Positions 1 through 5,056 of a stretch of DNA of 5,056 nt are shown in pieces. The stretch spans positions 1 to 5,056 of the forward strand of contig CASFLB010000082.1 in NCBI GenBank assembly GCA_949295395.1. The letters are read 5' to 3'. How positions within the stretch are numbered: the first letter of the stretch is position 1; each line of letters begins with the position of its first letter. The position numbers were made by a program, and so were the translations under genes. A model generated the notes under the pieces. It searched no databases and was not told the origin of the DNA. It saw nothing but the letters and a program-made list of their open reading frames with translations. Origin of the DNA: an uncultured Pseudomonadota bacterium (GTDB lineage: Bacteria; Pseudomonadota; Alphaproteobacteria; RF32; CAG-239).

Positions 1-2311
1 TTGCTTTTTTATATTTCTCCAATTCAGAGTTACTTTCTCCTTGCTGGTTCTGATTCTGTCCATCGGACTGTTGTTGATTTTGATTTTGCTGTCCATCAGG
101 TTGTTGCTGATTCTGTCCATCGGACTGTTGTTGATTTTGATTCTGTTGTCCATCAGGCTGTTGCTGATTTTGATTCTGTTGGCCGCCGCTGTTATTGCCG
201 CTGTTATTGCCGCTGTTATTGCCGCTTCCGCTACTTCCGCCGCCGCTTCCGCTACTTCCGCCGCCGGCTTTTCCGGCTTTTCCGGAATAACGTCCCAATC
301 CGATAGAGCGCATAATACCATCTTTGGCCGAATCAAGCCCTTTTCTTGCCGCCGCGGCAAGACCGGTAACCTGCATGGCTTTCTTGCCAAGACCAATTGT
401 TCCTGTTGTTGCCGCCTTTGCACCGGATGCCGCCAAAGTTCCAAGGTTAGAGCCAATATTTTCACCGGCACCACCGGCAAATTGATCGGCAATACCTGAG
501 GCCTTACCTGTAAGCTGGAAGGCAAACAAACAACAAGCAATCAAGACCAAAAATCCTGAAAATCCGATGTCAAGCAAATCTTTAAGAACTAAGACATTGT
601 CCCCATTAATGGCATTCTCAATTTCATCAAGTCCGCCGCTTCCGGTAGATAATCCTTGCGTAATGAGCTGTAAGTTAACGCTGATGACTAATCCCATCAT
701 CGCATAAACAAAGAAGGTGTTCAGGAAAAGTTGCCATCCTTTTTGGGTATAACCGCGAGTCGGCTTAAATGGCCAGCAAGCAATAAAGAACGGCATAAGC
801 GCACCGATAATTCCTAAGCGAACCGTTGCATCAATCAGATAAAAAGCAAAAGCCAAAGACATAAGCAACGACATAATCCAAATTGCAAAACCCTGGAACA
901 TCATGCTGACATCGGGCAATCCTCCCCAGTTATCCTCTGCGGCAGAGTTGCGAGACACACACATAAGTGTAGACCCAATACTCTGCATGGTTGAAATCTC
1001 AGCCTGAACCGAACGAATAAAACAACTAATTTTAACATAGAGATAAGAAGGGATAAGACCTTCTTTAAGTCGAGCGGAAGAATCGCCTTCAACATTTCCC
1101 GAAACCATTTCGGTAATTTTGGACTGAATATTTTCTTCAACACTGCACCATTCCATAAAGCCGCTGCCTTCTTCAAACAAGAGAGCCCCGCCCAATTCGG
1201 TGCCGGCATCAAGAACAGGTCCCAAAAATTTATTATATACAAAATCGGGATTCATTAATAAAAGAAAAGCAAATCCGACTTTCATGGCTTGTGCCAACAA
1301 AGAGTTCAAAAACTTTGCTGAGGTTTGGGCAGACATAGAGCTAACATGTTGCAAAACCAAAAAGGCAATATAAATAGCAAAGCCAACCATAAGAACCGTA
1401 GCAATAGGCGAGGCAAGTTTAGCAAAAGCGTTCGTTGCCATAGTTTGAGCGGCATTGAAAATGGTTAAGAACAACGGACAGAAGAAACAGCTTCTATTTT
1501 CAGCAATTTTTGCCGGTAAAGGCATACAGCCCTTTGTCGTGCCGCTGATAGAAGTATAATTGGAAATCATTGAAAATTCTTTTTTTACAAAGTAGATTCT
1601 CTGTCCCGATTCGGTAACATAAACATAGAGTTCGCCGCCATTGTCATCAAGAATTTCTTTGGAGTCGGCAAGTTCTTCAAGTTTTTTGGCCTGTTCACCA
1701 AGAGCAACCATTTCGTCAGCGGCTTGCATGATTCCTTTGTCGTCACCATAGTTCTTTTTTAAGAAGTCATAATAATCTTTTGCAATGGTGTTTTGACTGT
1801 AGAAAAGAGCTTTTAAATCACTAGTGAGCCACCCGGCTTTGACGGTTCGTCCTAAAGTTCCAAGAACATTTCCAAGAGCGCCCGAAAGAGACGGAATATT
1901 TTTCGAAGCTTCAGTGAGTTTGCTTTTAACGGTATTAATCAAACCATCTTGGTCAACATCTGTTGCTGTTTGTTTAACTTCATTGACAATAGAATTAATA
2001 GCGTTTTGTGCAGCTTCAGAAATAGAACTATTTCCAACCAGCTCATGAACCCACATATCAAGAATAATGCTGTTTTGTTTGCTTTTAAACTGATCTTGAA
2101 CGTTATCGGCTTCTCTCTCAATATTATCAAGGATACTTCCGTCAGACTTATTGGAAAGTTTAATAAAATCATCAGGTTCAAAAGGATTATTGGATCCTTC
2201 TTTATGAACATAAGAATCGGCATTAGGATCATTAAATTGAGCATAAGAAATCGATGTCAGAAATCCGACAGTAATAATTAAAGAAGATAAAAAAGAAAGG
2301 AATCGGTTCAT
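1..2311 (-). CDS. VirB6/TrbL-like type IV secretion system inner-membrane protein, with low-complexity repeat tail (3' end outside window)
   Basis: Seen: the frame is open from ATG at 2311 to base 1 (770 codons, no stop), so the gene is partial at its C-terminus. A signal peptide covers about residues 1-24 (cleavage likely after SYA). Residues 25-260 form a soluble, helix-rich, probably periplasmic region. A Cys-containing stretch follows (C262, C275, C278; SCFFCPLF), then a polytopic core with hydrophobic segments near 301-323, 344-358, 474-496, 499-515, 529-551 and 582-603, including W513 and W526 flanking a basic PTRGYTQKG loop. From about 676 the protein is Gly/Ser then Gln/Asn repeats, ending in a charged ESNSELEKYKKA. 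Known: VirB6/TrbL proteins form the inner-membrane channel platform of type IV secretion systems; Rickettsiales-type homologues are often long, with extra N- and C-terminal domains. The start is fixed by AGGAG at 2324-2320 with 8 bases spacing and an ATGA overlap with the upstream gene. Family assignment is by topology and motif recollection, not by a search. Confidence 0.78.
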   Translation of the reverse strand, partial: MNRFLSFLSSLIITVGFLTSISYAQFNDPNADSYVHKEGSNNPFEPDDFIKLSNKSDGSILDNIEREADNVQDQFKSKQNSIILDMWVHELVGNSSISEAAQNAINSIVNEVKQTATDVDQDGLINTVKSKLTEASKNIPSLSGALGNVLGTLGRTVKAGWLTSDLKALFYSQNTIAKDYYDFLKKNYGDDKGIMQAADEMVALGEQAKKLEELADSKEILDDNGGELYVYVTESGQRIYFVKKEFSMISNYTSISGTTKGCMPLPAKIAENRSCFFCPLFLTIFNAAQTMATNAFAKLASPIATVLMVGFAIYIAFLVLQHVSSMSAQTSAKFLNSLLAQAMKVGFAFLLLMNPDFVYNKFLGPVLDAGTELGGALLFEEGSGFMEWCSVEENIQSKITEMVSGNVEGDSSARLKEGLIPSYLYVKISCFIRSVQAEISTMQSIGSTLMCVSRNSAAEDNWGGLPDVSMMFQGFAIWIMSLLMSLAFAFYLIDATVRLGIIGALMPFFIACWPFKPTRGYTQKGWQLFLNTFFVYAMMGLVISVNLQLITQGLSTGSGGLDEIENAINGDNVLVLKDLLDIGFSGFLVLIACCLFAFQLTGKASGIADQFAGGAGENIGSNLGTLAASGAKAATTGTIGLGKKAMQVTGLAAAARKGLDSAKDGIMRSIGLGRYSGKAGKAGGGSSGSGGGSSGSGNNSGNNSGNNSGGQQNQNQQQPDGQQNQNQQQSDGQNQQQPDGQQNQNQQQSDGQNQNQQGESNSELEKYKKA
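50..163. repeat. 57-bp tandem repeat (two full copies plus partial) encoding a 19-residue Gln/Asn-rich unit
   Basis: Copies span 50-106 and 107-163; a third, truncated copy begins at 164 and runs to about 181. The period is 57 bases, exactly 19 codons of the VirB6-like frame, so copy-number change would keep the frame. The two copies encode the same 19 residues (QQPDGQQNQNQQQSDGQNQ) and differ only at three CAA/CAG glutamine third positions. The array may continue its low-complexity character toward the end of the gene, outside the window. Confidence 0.9.
185..220. repeat. 12-bp tandem repeat, three copies, encoding NNSG
   Basis: Three perfect copies of GCCGCTGTTATT lie head to tail in the frame of the VirB6-like gene (minus strand: AAT AAC AGC GGC), giving three Asn-Asn-Ser-Gly units. 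It sits between the Gly/Ser repeat and the Gln/Asn repeat of the tail, and looks like a flexible linker segment. Confidence 0.9.
224..265. repeat. 21-bp tandem repeat, two copies, encoding GGSSGSG
   Basis: Positions 224-244 and 245-265 are identical 21-base copies (GCT TCC GCT ACT TCC GCC GCC) that encode two Gly/Ser heptads in the VirB6-like protein. The repeat marks the point where the tail leaves the Ala/Gly/Lys region that follows the last membrane helix. Confidence 0.9.
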
Positions 2312-2487
2312 TTTCTATTCTCCTTTCTCGGAAGTCCGATAATTTTAACGCCCAATAATAATAAAAAAACAAGGAGAGCCATAACGCCCCAAAAAGTTTC
2401 TTTATAAGTAAAAAACTTAAAAAAGCCTAGATAATACAAGCCTGCGACGGCAATAATCAAAAAAAAGTTAAAAAAAACAGACTTCAT
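2308..2487 (-). CDS. Small two-helix membrane protein upstream of the VirB6-like gene
   Basis: I do not recognise a family. The 59 residues contain two hydrophobic segments (about 4-24 and 29-48), joined by a short KFFTYKET turn and followed by a basic tail (PRKENRK). By the positive-inside rule the C-terminus, and probably the N-terminus, face the cytoplasm. The stop codon overlaps the VirB6-like start as ATGA, so translation is probably coupled. I chose the ATG at 2487 because AAAGG lies about 10 bases upstream; an in-frame ATG at 2526 (72 residues) has no ribosome binding site and lies inside a strong inverted repeat. By position it could be a small accessory component of the secretion apparatus, as VirB2, VirB3 and other small membrane proteins commonly flank VirB6, but nothing in the sequence identifies it as one of them. 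Confidence 0.65.
   Translation of the reverse strand: MKSVFFNFFLIIAVAGLYYLGFFKFFTYKETFWGVMALLVFLLLLGVKIIGLPRKENRK
2320..2324 (-). promoter_or_regulatory. Shine-Dalgarno site of the VirB6-like gene
   Basis: On the minus strand AGGAG lies 8 bases before the ATG at 2311. It is the best ribosome binding site in the operon and sits inside the 3' end of the small membrane-protein gene, so the big channel protein can be initiated independently as well as by coupling through the ATGA overlap. Confidence 0.75.
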
Positions 2488-2506
2488 AAGCTTTATACCT
2501 TTATAG

Positions 2507-2549
2507 TGTAACACAGAAATCATCAAAAAAGTGTTACAGTTTTTTGATG
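2507..2549 (-). promoter_or_regulatory. Overlapping inverted repeats (possible pseudoknot or operator) in the intergenic gap
   Basis: Two perfect inverted repeats interlock. One pairs 2549-2540 (CATCAAAAAA in the minus-strand RNA) with 2530-2521 (TTTTTTGATG): 10 pairs with a 9-base loop. The other pairs 8 bases of that loop (TGTAACAC, 2538-2531) with GTGTTACA downstream (2514-2507). In RNA this is the layout of an H-type pseudoknot, or of two mutually exclusive hairpins; in DNA the 8-N16-8 repeat could be a protein binding site. The structure ends about 20 bases before the small membrane gene's start, close to its AAAGG. No U-tract follows the first hairpin, so it is not an ordinary terminator. 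Function is not known. Confidence 0.55.
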
Positions 2550-2552
2550 TTT

Positions 2553-3395
2553 TTAGAATTTTCCATTCTTCAAAAAGCGCAGACAGGCGTTGACGATTCT
2601 TTTATTTTTAAAAGGATTGAGCGAAAAGTTTTTGATATAACAACAATCCTTTTCTCCTCTAAATTTTGCCACATCGGCAACATAAAAATATTTATCAAAA
2701 GACTGGGGTAAAAAGCGCAAGATTCCTTTACCTCGACGTTGGGTATAAATAACACCAATATCGGTTTTTAAGCGAAGTTTATCCCATTCTGAAGCATTCT
2801 TAGGGTCAAAATCGGCGCAAGCCGGCCCCAAAATGTTACGGAAAAACTTAATCGAGGCAAGCTTTGTCAACAAGGCCGAACCTTGATTCGGTGGACAAAC
2901 CTGAACAGCGCGGTTGACTTTTAAGTTTTTGACCCAAGGCTCTTTTGAGGCAAGAAGTTTACGCAAAATAATGCCCCCGATTCCCAATGAAATAAAGGAA
3001 ACCTCCTGAACATCTTCAAGATGATTCAAAAAGAAGTTAAGCTGTTTCACAAAACCGTCCAAGTTTTTTTGGGTCGAAGGGTAGTTAACCGCCGCCGCCA
3101 AATAATTATCTTTTAAAGCGGTGCGCCACATGGGTTTGAAAATATTTTTAGAATCGCCAAAGCCATGAAGCATAATAATCATATGCCCCTTTTGCCGCGG
3201 TAATTGATAAATGGAAATATAGCGGACAAAGGCTTGCCGACATTCTTCAAATCCTCCCTCATACCGGCGAATATCCCACGGATCAAGGAGGCGAAATTCT
3301 TTTGTTTTATGATTTCTTTGGATTCGCCACTTTTGATAAAAGAACACATCTTCCCAAAACTGGCTTCCTCCAAAGGTAAAAAAACAGCGTCTCAT
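2553..3395 (-). CDS. Alpha/beta-hydrolase-fold (lipase-like) protein with degenerate catalytic triad
   Basis: Seen: 280 residues, no signal peptide. Fold landmarks occur in order: LHGFGDS (76-82, oxyanion-loop region), NYPST (104-108), SLGIGG followed by IILR (136-145, nucleophile elbow), PPNQGS (168-173), and a C-terminal FLKNGKF. Known: bacterial lipase/esterase relatives have the pattern NYPST ... THSxGG(I/L)VxR ... PPNQGS ... DG ... H near the end. Against that pattern G138 occupies the serine position and K255-N256 the histidine position, while D234 may remain of the acid region. I infer a pseudoenzyme or non-catalytic binding protein. Residues 1-70, rich in Trp, Phe and Arg (WEDVFFYQKWRIQ), form an unrecognised N-terminal domain. 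The start overlaps the lipoprotein stop (TAATG), with AAAGGAA about 11 bases upstream. The reading frame is intact, so it is not a decaying gene. A role linked to the envelope secretion operon is inferred from position only. Confidence 0.72.
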   Translation of the reverse strand: MRRCFFTFGGSQFWEDVFFYQKWRIQRNHKTKEFRLLDPWDIRRYEGGFEECRQAFVRYISIYQLPRQKGHMIIMLHGFGDSKNIFKPMWRTALKDNYLAAAVNYPSTQKNLDGFVKQLNFFLNHLEDVQEVSFISLGIGGIILRKLLASKEPWVKNLKVNRAVQVCPPNQGSALLTKLASIKFFRNILGPACADFDPKNASEWDKLRLKTDIGVIYTQRRGKGILRFLPQSFDKYFYVADVAKFRGEKDCCYIKNFSLNPFKNKRIVNACLRFLKNGKF

Positions 3396-3832
3396 TATTT
3401 AAGTGTTCCTTTTCCCACCACATTTTCATTTGGAATAGCGGTAATTGTTACCATAGAAGAATCAGAAGAATCCATTTCGATAAGGATTTGAACGGCTCGA
3501 CGTCCCTGAATATAAGTCATATGACTAACGCGAGCGCGAACGGTCGCAACCTCAATCCAACCAAGTTTCGGCATTTCAGACATATAAAAGTCAAAAACCT
3601 CACTCGGAGAATAATCAACGGTGAACACCAAACTTCCAATCCAGTTATTGCCACTTCCTAAAGCTTTGGTTTCTTCTAAATCGACATAAGCCGAAGCCGG
3701 AAAAGGCATATCCGGAAAGTTAGCAAAAGCCGGAGGAATCGCAGAACCGTCGATTCCAACAATCGGCTGTTTTTCAGAACAAGAAGATAATGAAATAACA
3801 ACAAGCAAAGTAAAAACTAGCTTCTTAAACAT
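3395..3832 (-). CDS. Predicted lipoprotein, first gene of the VirB6-like operon
   Basis: The 145-residue product starts with a lysine-tipped hydrophobic signal and a lipobox LSSC, so it should be lipidated on C18 and anchored in the inner or outer membrane facing the periplasm. The mature part is a compact domain with recognisable anchor motifs: DMPFP (41-45), GSGNNWIGS (59-67), FYMSEMPKLGW (82-92) and TYIQGRR (106-112), ending in beta-like strands rich in Val/Ile and Ser. This pattern (MPxP, then a conserved Gly-Trp after an FYxxxMP helix) resembles small uncharacterised proteobacterial lipoproteins, but I cannot name the family. It is too long to be a classical VirB7, though as the operon's lipoprotein it could fill a similar outer-membrane anchoring role (inference). 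The start has a weak TAGGG site 8 bases upstream. The stop TAA shares its last A with the next gene's ATG. Confidence 0.8.
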   Translation of the reverse strand: MFKKLVFTLLVVISLSSCSEKQPIVGIDGSAIPPAFANFPDMPFPASAYVDLEETKALGSGNNWIGSLVFTVDYSPSEVFDFYMSEMPKLGWIEVATVRARVSHMTYIQGRRAVQILIEMDSSDSSMVTITAIPNENVVGKGTLK

Positions 3833-3867
3833 GATAAAACCCTACTAAAAATACAAAAACTGCTAGG

Positions 3868-3876
3868 ATTATAACA
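3868..3876 (-). promoter_or_regulatory. Extended -10 promoter of the lipoprotein/hydrolase/VirB6 operon
   Basis: On the minus strand TG-T-TATAAT is a perfect extended -10 element (TATAAT at 3873-3868). The -35 is weak: the best candidate is TTCTTT with an 18-base spacer, which fits extended -10 promoters that need little from the -35. Transcription should start near 3861, giving about 29 bases of leader before the lipoprotein ATG at 3832. The terminator of the preceding gene lies just upstream, so this promoter isolates the operon. Confidence 0.65.
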
Positions 3877-3905
3877 ATCTAAGGTTAAAAAAAAGAAAAC
3901 AAATT

Positions 3906-3943
3906 AAAAAAAGAGCCTGAGTATAAAACTCAAGCTCTTTTTT
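3906..3943 (-). terminator. Rho-independent terminator of the 3947-4648 lipoprotein gene
   Basis: The stem pairs 3913-3922 with 3928-3937 (GAGCCTGAGT / ACTCAAGCTC, one C-A mismatch) around a 5-base loop, and A/T runs on both sides extend it by about six pairs. In minus-strand RNA the hairpin is followed by seven U. It begins three bases after the stop codon of the lipoprotein gene. Being symmetric it could also stop transcription from the other side, but no plus-strand gene reads into it. Confidence 0.88.
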
Positions 3944-3946
3944 ATA

Positions 3947-4648
3947 TTAGAAATTAAAGACTCGGCAATCTTCAATTTTTTCATCAGCCACCAATTTTTG
4001 AATATCAGTGGGGACAGCCAATTGGTCAGATTCTGTTAAGTAAGTCGGTGTAAGAATCTCATCCAATCCCAAGGCTAATGTCAAATTGACACTCAGGATT
4101 GTAAGCTTTTCAGTTTTTCCTTCAGCCGACGAAATCGGCATGTTTAGCAAAAGACCTTTTGTATAAACATGATCTATATCATCTTTGTCATACAAATAGA
4201 CGCCAACAAAGGCCAATCTTTTACCATTAGGCAGTTTAAAAGCGATTCCTTTTCCGTCATAAGGTCTGACCTTACCATCCGTGTGGAAGCCTGGAACTTT
4301 TTTAAAGGCATTTCCGGGAACAAAAGAGAGCCTCTCATAACCGCCGTTTACCGTATAACCGTCATAATAGTTAAGGTTAACTTTATACGGGATAAGAAAA
4401 GCCTGTTTTCCGGCTTTGGTCTTAAAAGTAACCAAACATCCCTGGTCGGTGTTTTCCACCTTACAGCTTGAAGGATGAGTCAGAAGCACAACCGTATTTT
4501 CTTCAGCCGTAACGCAGACGGCATCAGAAATCTTTTTAGAGGATTCGGTTTTTTCTTCAGAAGAACCGGATTTAGAACCACCGCCACAAGATGTCATAAA
4601 CCAAACAGTGGCGCAACACAAACACAGAATTGTAAAAATCTTTTTCAT
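3947..4648 (-). CDS. Predicted lipoprotein of unknown function
   Basis: I do not recognise this family. The 233-residue product has a basic N-terminus, a hydrophobic stretch and a lipobox-like MTSC, so C21 should be lipidated. A Gly/Ser/Glu/Lys linker (22-40) tethers a folded domain of about 190 residues that is rich in Tyr, Gly and beta-prone segments (NLNYYDGYTVNGGYERLSF at 91-109; FKLPNGKRLAFVGVYLYD at 137-154). C45, C62, C71 and C228 are spaced so that disulfides could form in the periplasm. A hydrophobic stretch near 183-195 probably belongs to the fold core. The gene has no convincing ribosome binding site: the 20 bases before ATG are almost only A and T. It is a single-gene unit with its own terminator, and its upstream region is shared with a divergent strong promoter. 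SCGGG after a Met-Thr is common in Bacteroidetes lipoproteins, so transfer is possible but unproven. Confidence 0.8.
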   Translation of the reverse strand: MKKIFTILCLCCATVWFMTSCGGGSKSGSSEEKTESSKKISDAVCVTAEENTVVLLTHPSSCKVENTDQGCLVTFKTKAGKQAFLIPYKVNLNYYDGYTVNGGYERLSFVPGNAFKKVPGFHTDGKVRPYDGKGIAFKLPNGKRLAFVGVYLYDKDDIDHVYTKGLLLNMPISSAEGKTEKLTILSVNLTLALGLDEILTPTYLTESDQLAVPTDIQKLVADEKIEDCRVFNF

Positions 4649-4853
4649 AACAAAAAAAATTTAAAGGTTAATAATAAAGTCAAAGTAATAAGGTTTCGCT
4701 AGACAAAATAGCACAATTTTCTTAAATGTAAACAAAAAAATTAAAAAAAAGAAATAAATAAAAAGAATATAAAAAAATAACAACAAAATTGCGCGAAAAA
4801 TCAAATAGATATAAAAAAGTTCAAAAAAAATCACATTTTTTTGATTTTTTATG
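4649..4853. other. AT-rich divergent intergenic region with A/T tracts (possible UP element)
   Basis: This stretch carries no ORF worth calling. It is dominated by A runs on the plus strand from about 4730 onward, with T runs close to the promoter at 4854. A 9-base inverted repeat (AAAAAATCA and TGATTTTTT, about 4824-4850) lies directly upstream of the -35. Phased A/T tracts just before a strong housekeeping promoter are typical of UP elements. No clear sigma-70 promoter for the minus-strand lipoprotein gene was found here. Confidence 0.45.
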
Positions 4854-4882
4854 TTGACATTTGCATCGAGCTAGAATATAAA
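4854..4882 (+). promoter_or_regulatory. Strong sigma-70 promoter, probably of an rRNA operon
   Basis: TTGACA (4854-4859), a 17-base spacer and TATAAA (4877-4882) make a near-consensus housekeeping promoter, the strongest in the window. Transcription would start around 4888-4890. It points out of the window to the right, away from the secretion operon. A/T tracts upstream support high-level use. The following transcript has no start codon with a ribosome binding site and no open frame, so the product is likely RNA. Confidence 0.8.
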
Positions 4883-4887
4883 GCTCT

Positions 4888-5056
4888 TCGTCACCTGATG
4901 AGGCGACAGGTTATAAAGACAAAGATTGAATAGGAAAAAATAGAGGGGATACGCAGACGGTATATCTTGAATAAAAAGATAATAAAGTCTGTGATATTTC
5001 TAAAAGGAACCAAGAGATTCTTTTGAAGTGAAGTAAGACAGACAGGATGGAATTTT
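4888..5056 (+). ncRNA. Structured leader, inferred 5' leader of a 16S rRNA operon (partial)
   Basis: No protein frame is visible. The segment GACAAAGATTGAATAG (4918-4933), followed by GAGGGGATACGCAGACGG (4943-4960), resembles from memory the stretch GACAATTGAATA...GGGATACGCGGGCGG that precedes 16S rRNA in many Alphaproteobacteria. Two hairpins can be drawn: 4890-4907 (GTC-CCT / AGG-GAC, loop GATG, one mismatch), right at the predicted transcript start, and 4952-4993 (CGCAGAC / GTCTGTG outer stem, TATCTT / AAGATA inner stem). If the reading is right, the mature 16S 5' end (AACTTGAGAGTTTGATC-like) begins just beyond the window. Other structured leaders or a small RNA cannot be excluded. Confidence 0.5.

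Noticed and set aside
50..265. Repeat array as a CRISPR
   Set aside because: The units are contiguous, codon-periodic and coding, with no unique spacers.
1..499. Open frames on the plus strand over the repeats (Leu/Ile/Ala-rich or Phe/Arg-rich translations)
   Set aside because: They are antisense readings of the repetitive Gln/Asn and Gly/Ser codons of the VirB6-like gene; they lack ribosome binding sites and the real minus frame is open throughout.
901..2281. Other-frame ORFs at 901-1242 (-), 1824-2048 (+), 1939-2244 (-) and 1949-2281 (+)
   Set aside because: All lie inside the continuous 770-codon VirB6-like frame, have unnatural composition and no initiation signals.
2488..2526. Longer start for the small membrane protein at 2526 (72 residues)
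   Set aside because: No Shine-Dalgarno precedes it and the extra residues are encoded by the inverted-repeat region; the ATG at 2487 has AAAGG upstream and begins directly with a typical Lys-capped hydrophobic helix.
2500..2526. Possible internal promoter TTGATG...TATAAA ahead of the small membrane gene
   Set aside because: The spacer is 15 bases and the -35 lies within the inverted repeat; too weak to call without transcript data.
4649..4740. Bacteroidetes-type promoter (TAnnTTTG) for the orphan lipoprotein, which would support horizontal transfer
   Set aside because: Only imperfect matches (TATTTTG, TACTTTG) are present and none has a correctly spaced -33 element.
4872..4877. TAGAAT as the -10 of the plus-strand promoter
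   Set aside because: It would leave only a 12-base spacer from TTGACA; TATAAA at 4877-4882 gives the ideal 17.
4894..4902. CTGATGAG sequence resembling the conserved core of a hammerhead ribozyme
   Set aside because: No matching stem II closed by GAAA and no cleavage-site stem can be drawn around it; the bases are better explained as the small hairpin 4890-4907.

Overview
The window looks like chromosome of an AT-rich, probably host-associated alphaproteobacterium. The clues are a VirB6/TrbL-type secretion channel of the kind seen in Rickettsiales-like lineages, alphaproteobacterial-style lipoproteins and lipase-fold gene, and, at the right edge, a strong housekeeping promoter followed by a leader that resembles the region just upstream of 16S rRNA in Alphaproteobacteria. 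The taxonomic call is an inference; no rRNA or marker gene lies fully inside the window.

Layout, following minus-strand transcription from right to left. (1) 4648-3947: a stand-alone 233-residue lipoprotein of unknown function, closed by a strong bidirectional-looking Rho-independent terminator (3906-3943). (2) A perfect extended -10 promoter (TG-T-TATAAT, 3876-3868) then starts a tightly packed operon: a 145-residue lipoprotein (3832-3395), an alpha/beta-hydrolase-fold protein that seems to have lost its catalytic serine and histidine (3395-2553, TAATG overlap), a 65-base gap with overlapping inverted repeats that could form a pseudoknot, a 59-residue two-helix membrane protein (2487-2308), and a VirB6/TrbL-like type IV secretion protein (2311 to beyond base 1, ATGA overlap). 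The VirB6 gene fills almost half of the window and is open at the left edge. I read it through codon by codon: 770 codons with no stop. Its end is a Gly/Ser then Gln/Asn-rich tail built from three stacked tandem repeats.

(3) On the plus strand, the last ~250 bases hold a consensus TTGACA-N17-TATAAA promoter preceded by A/T tracts that could act as an UP element, then about 170 bases of structured non-coding leader. I infer that this leads into a ribosomal RNA operon starting just after the window.

How the genes may work together: all four operon products are predicted to be envelope-located or envelope-associated (lipoprotein, small membrane protein, polytopic channel), with the degenerate hydrolase the only one lacking a signal. 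Translational coupling at two junctions suggests they are made together. The grouping of a lipoprotein and a catalytically dead hydrolase directly upstream of VirB6 is not a textbook VirB arrangement and is the most interesting thing here.
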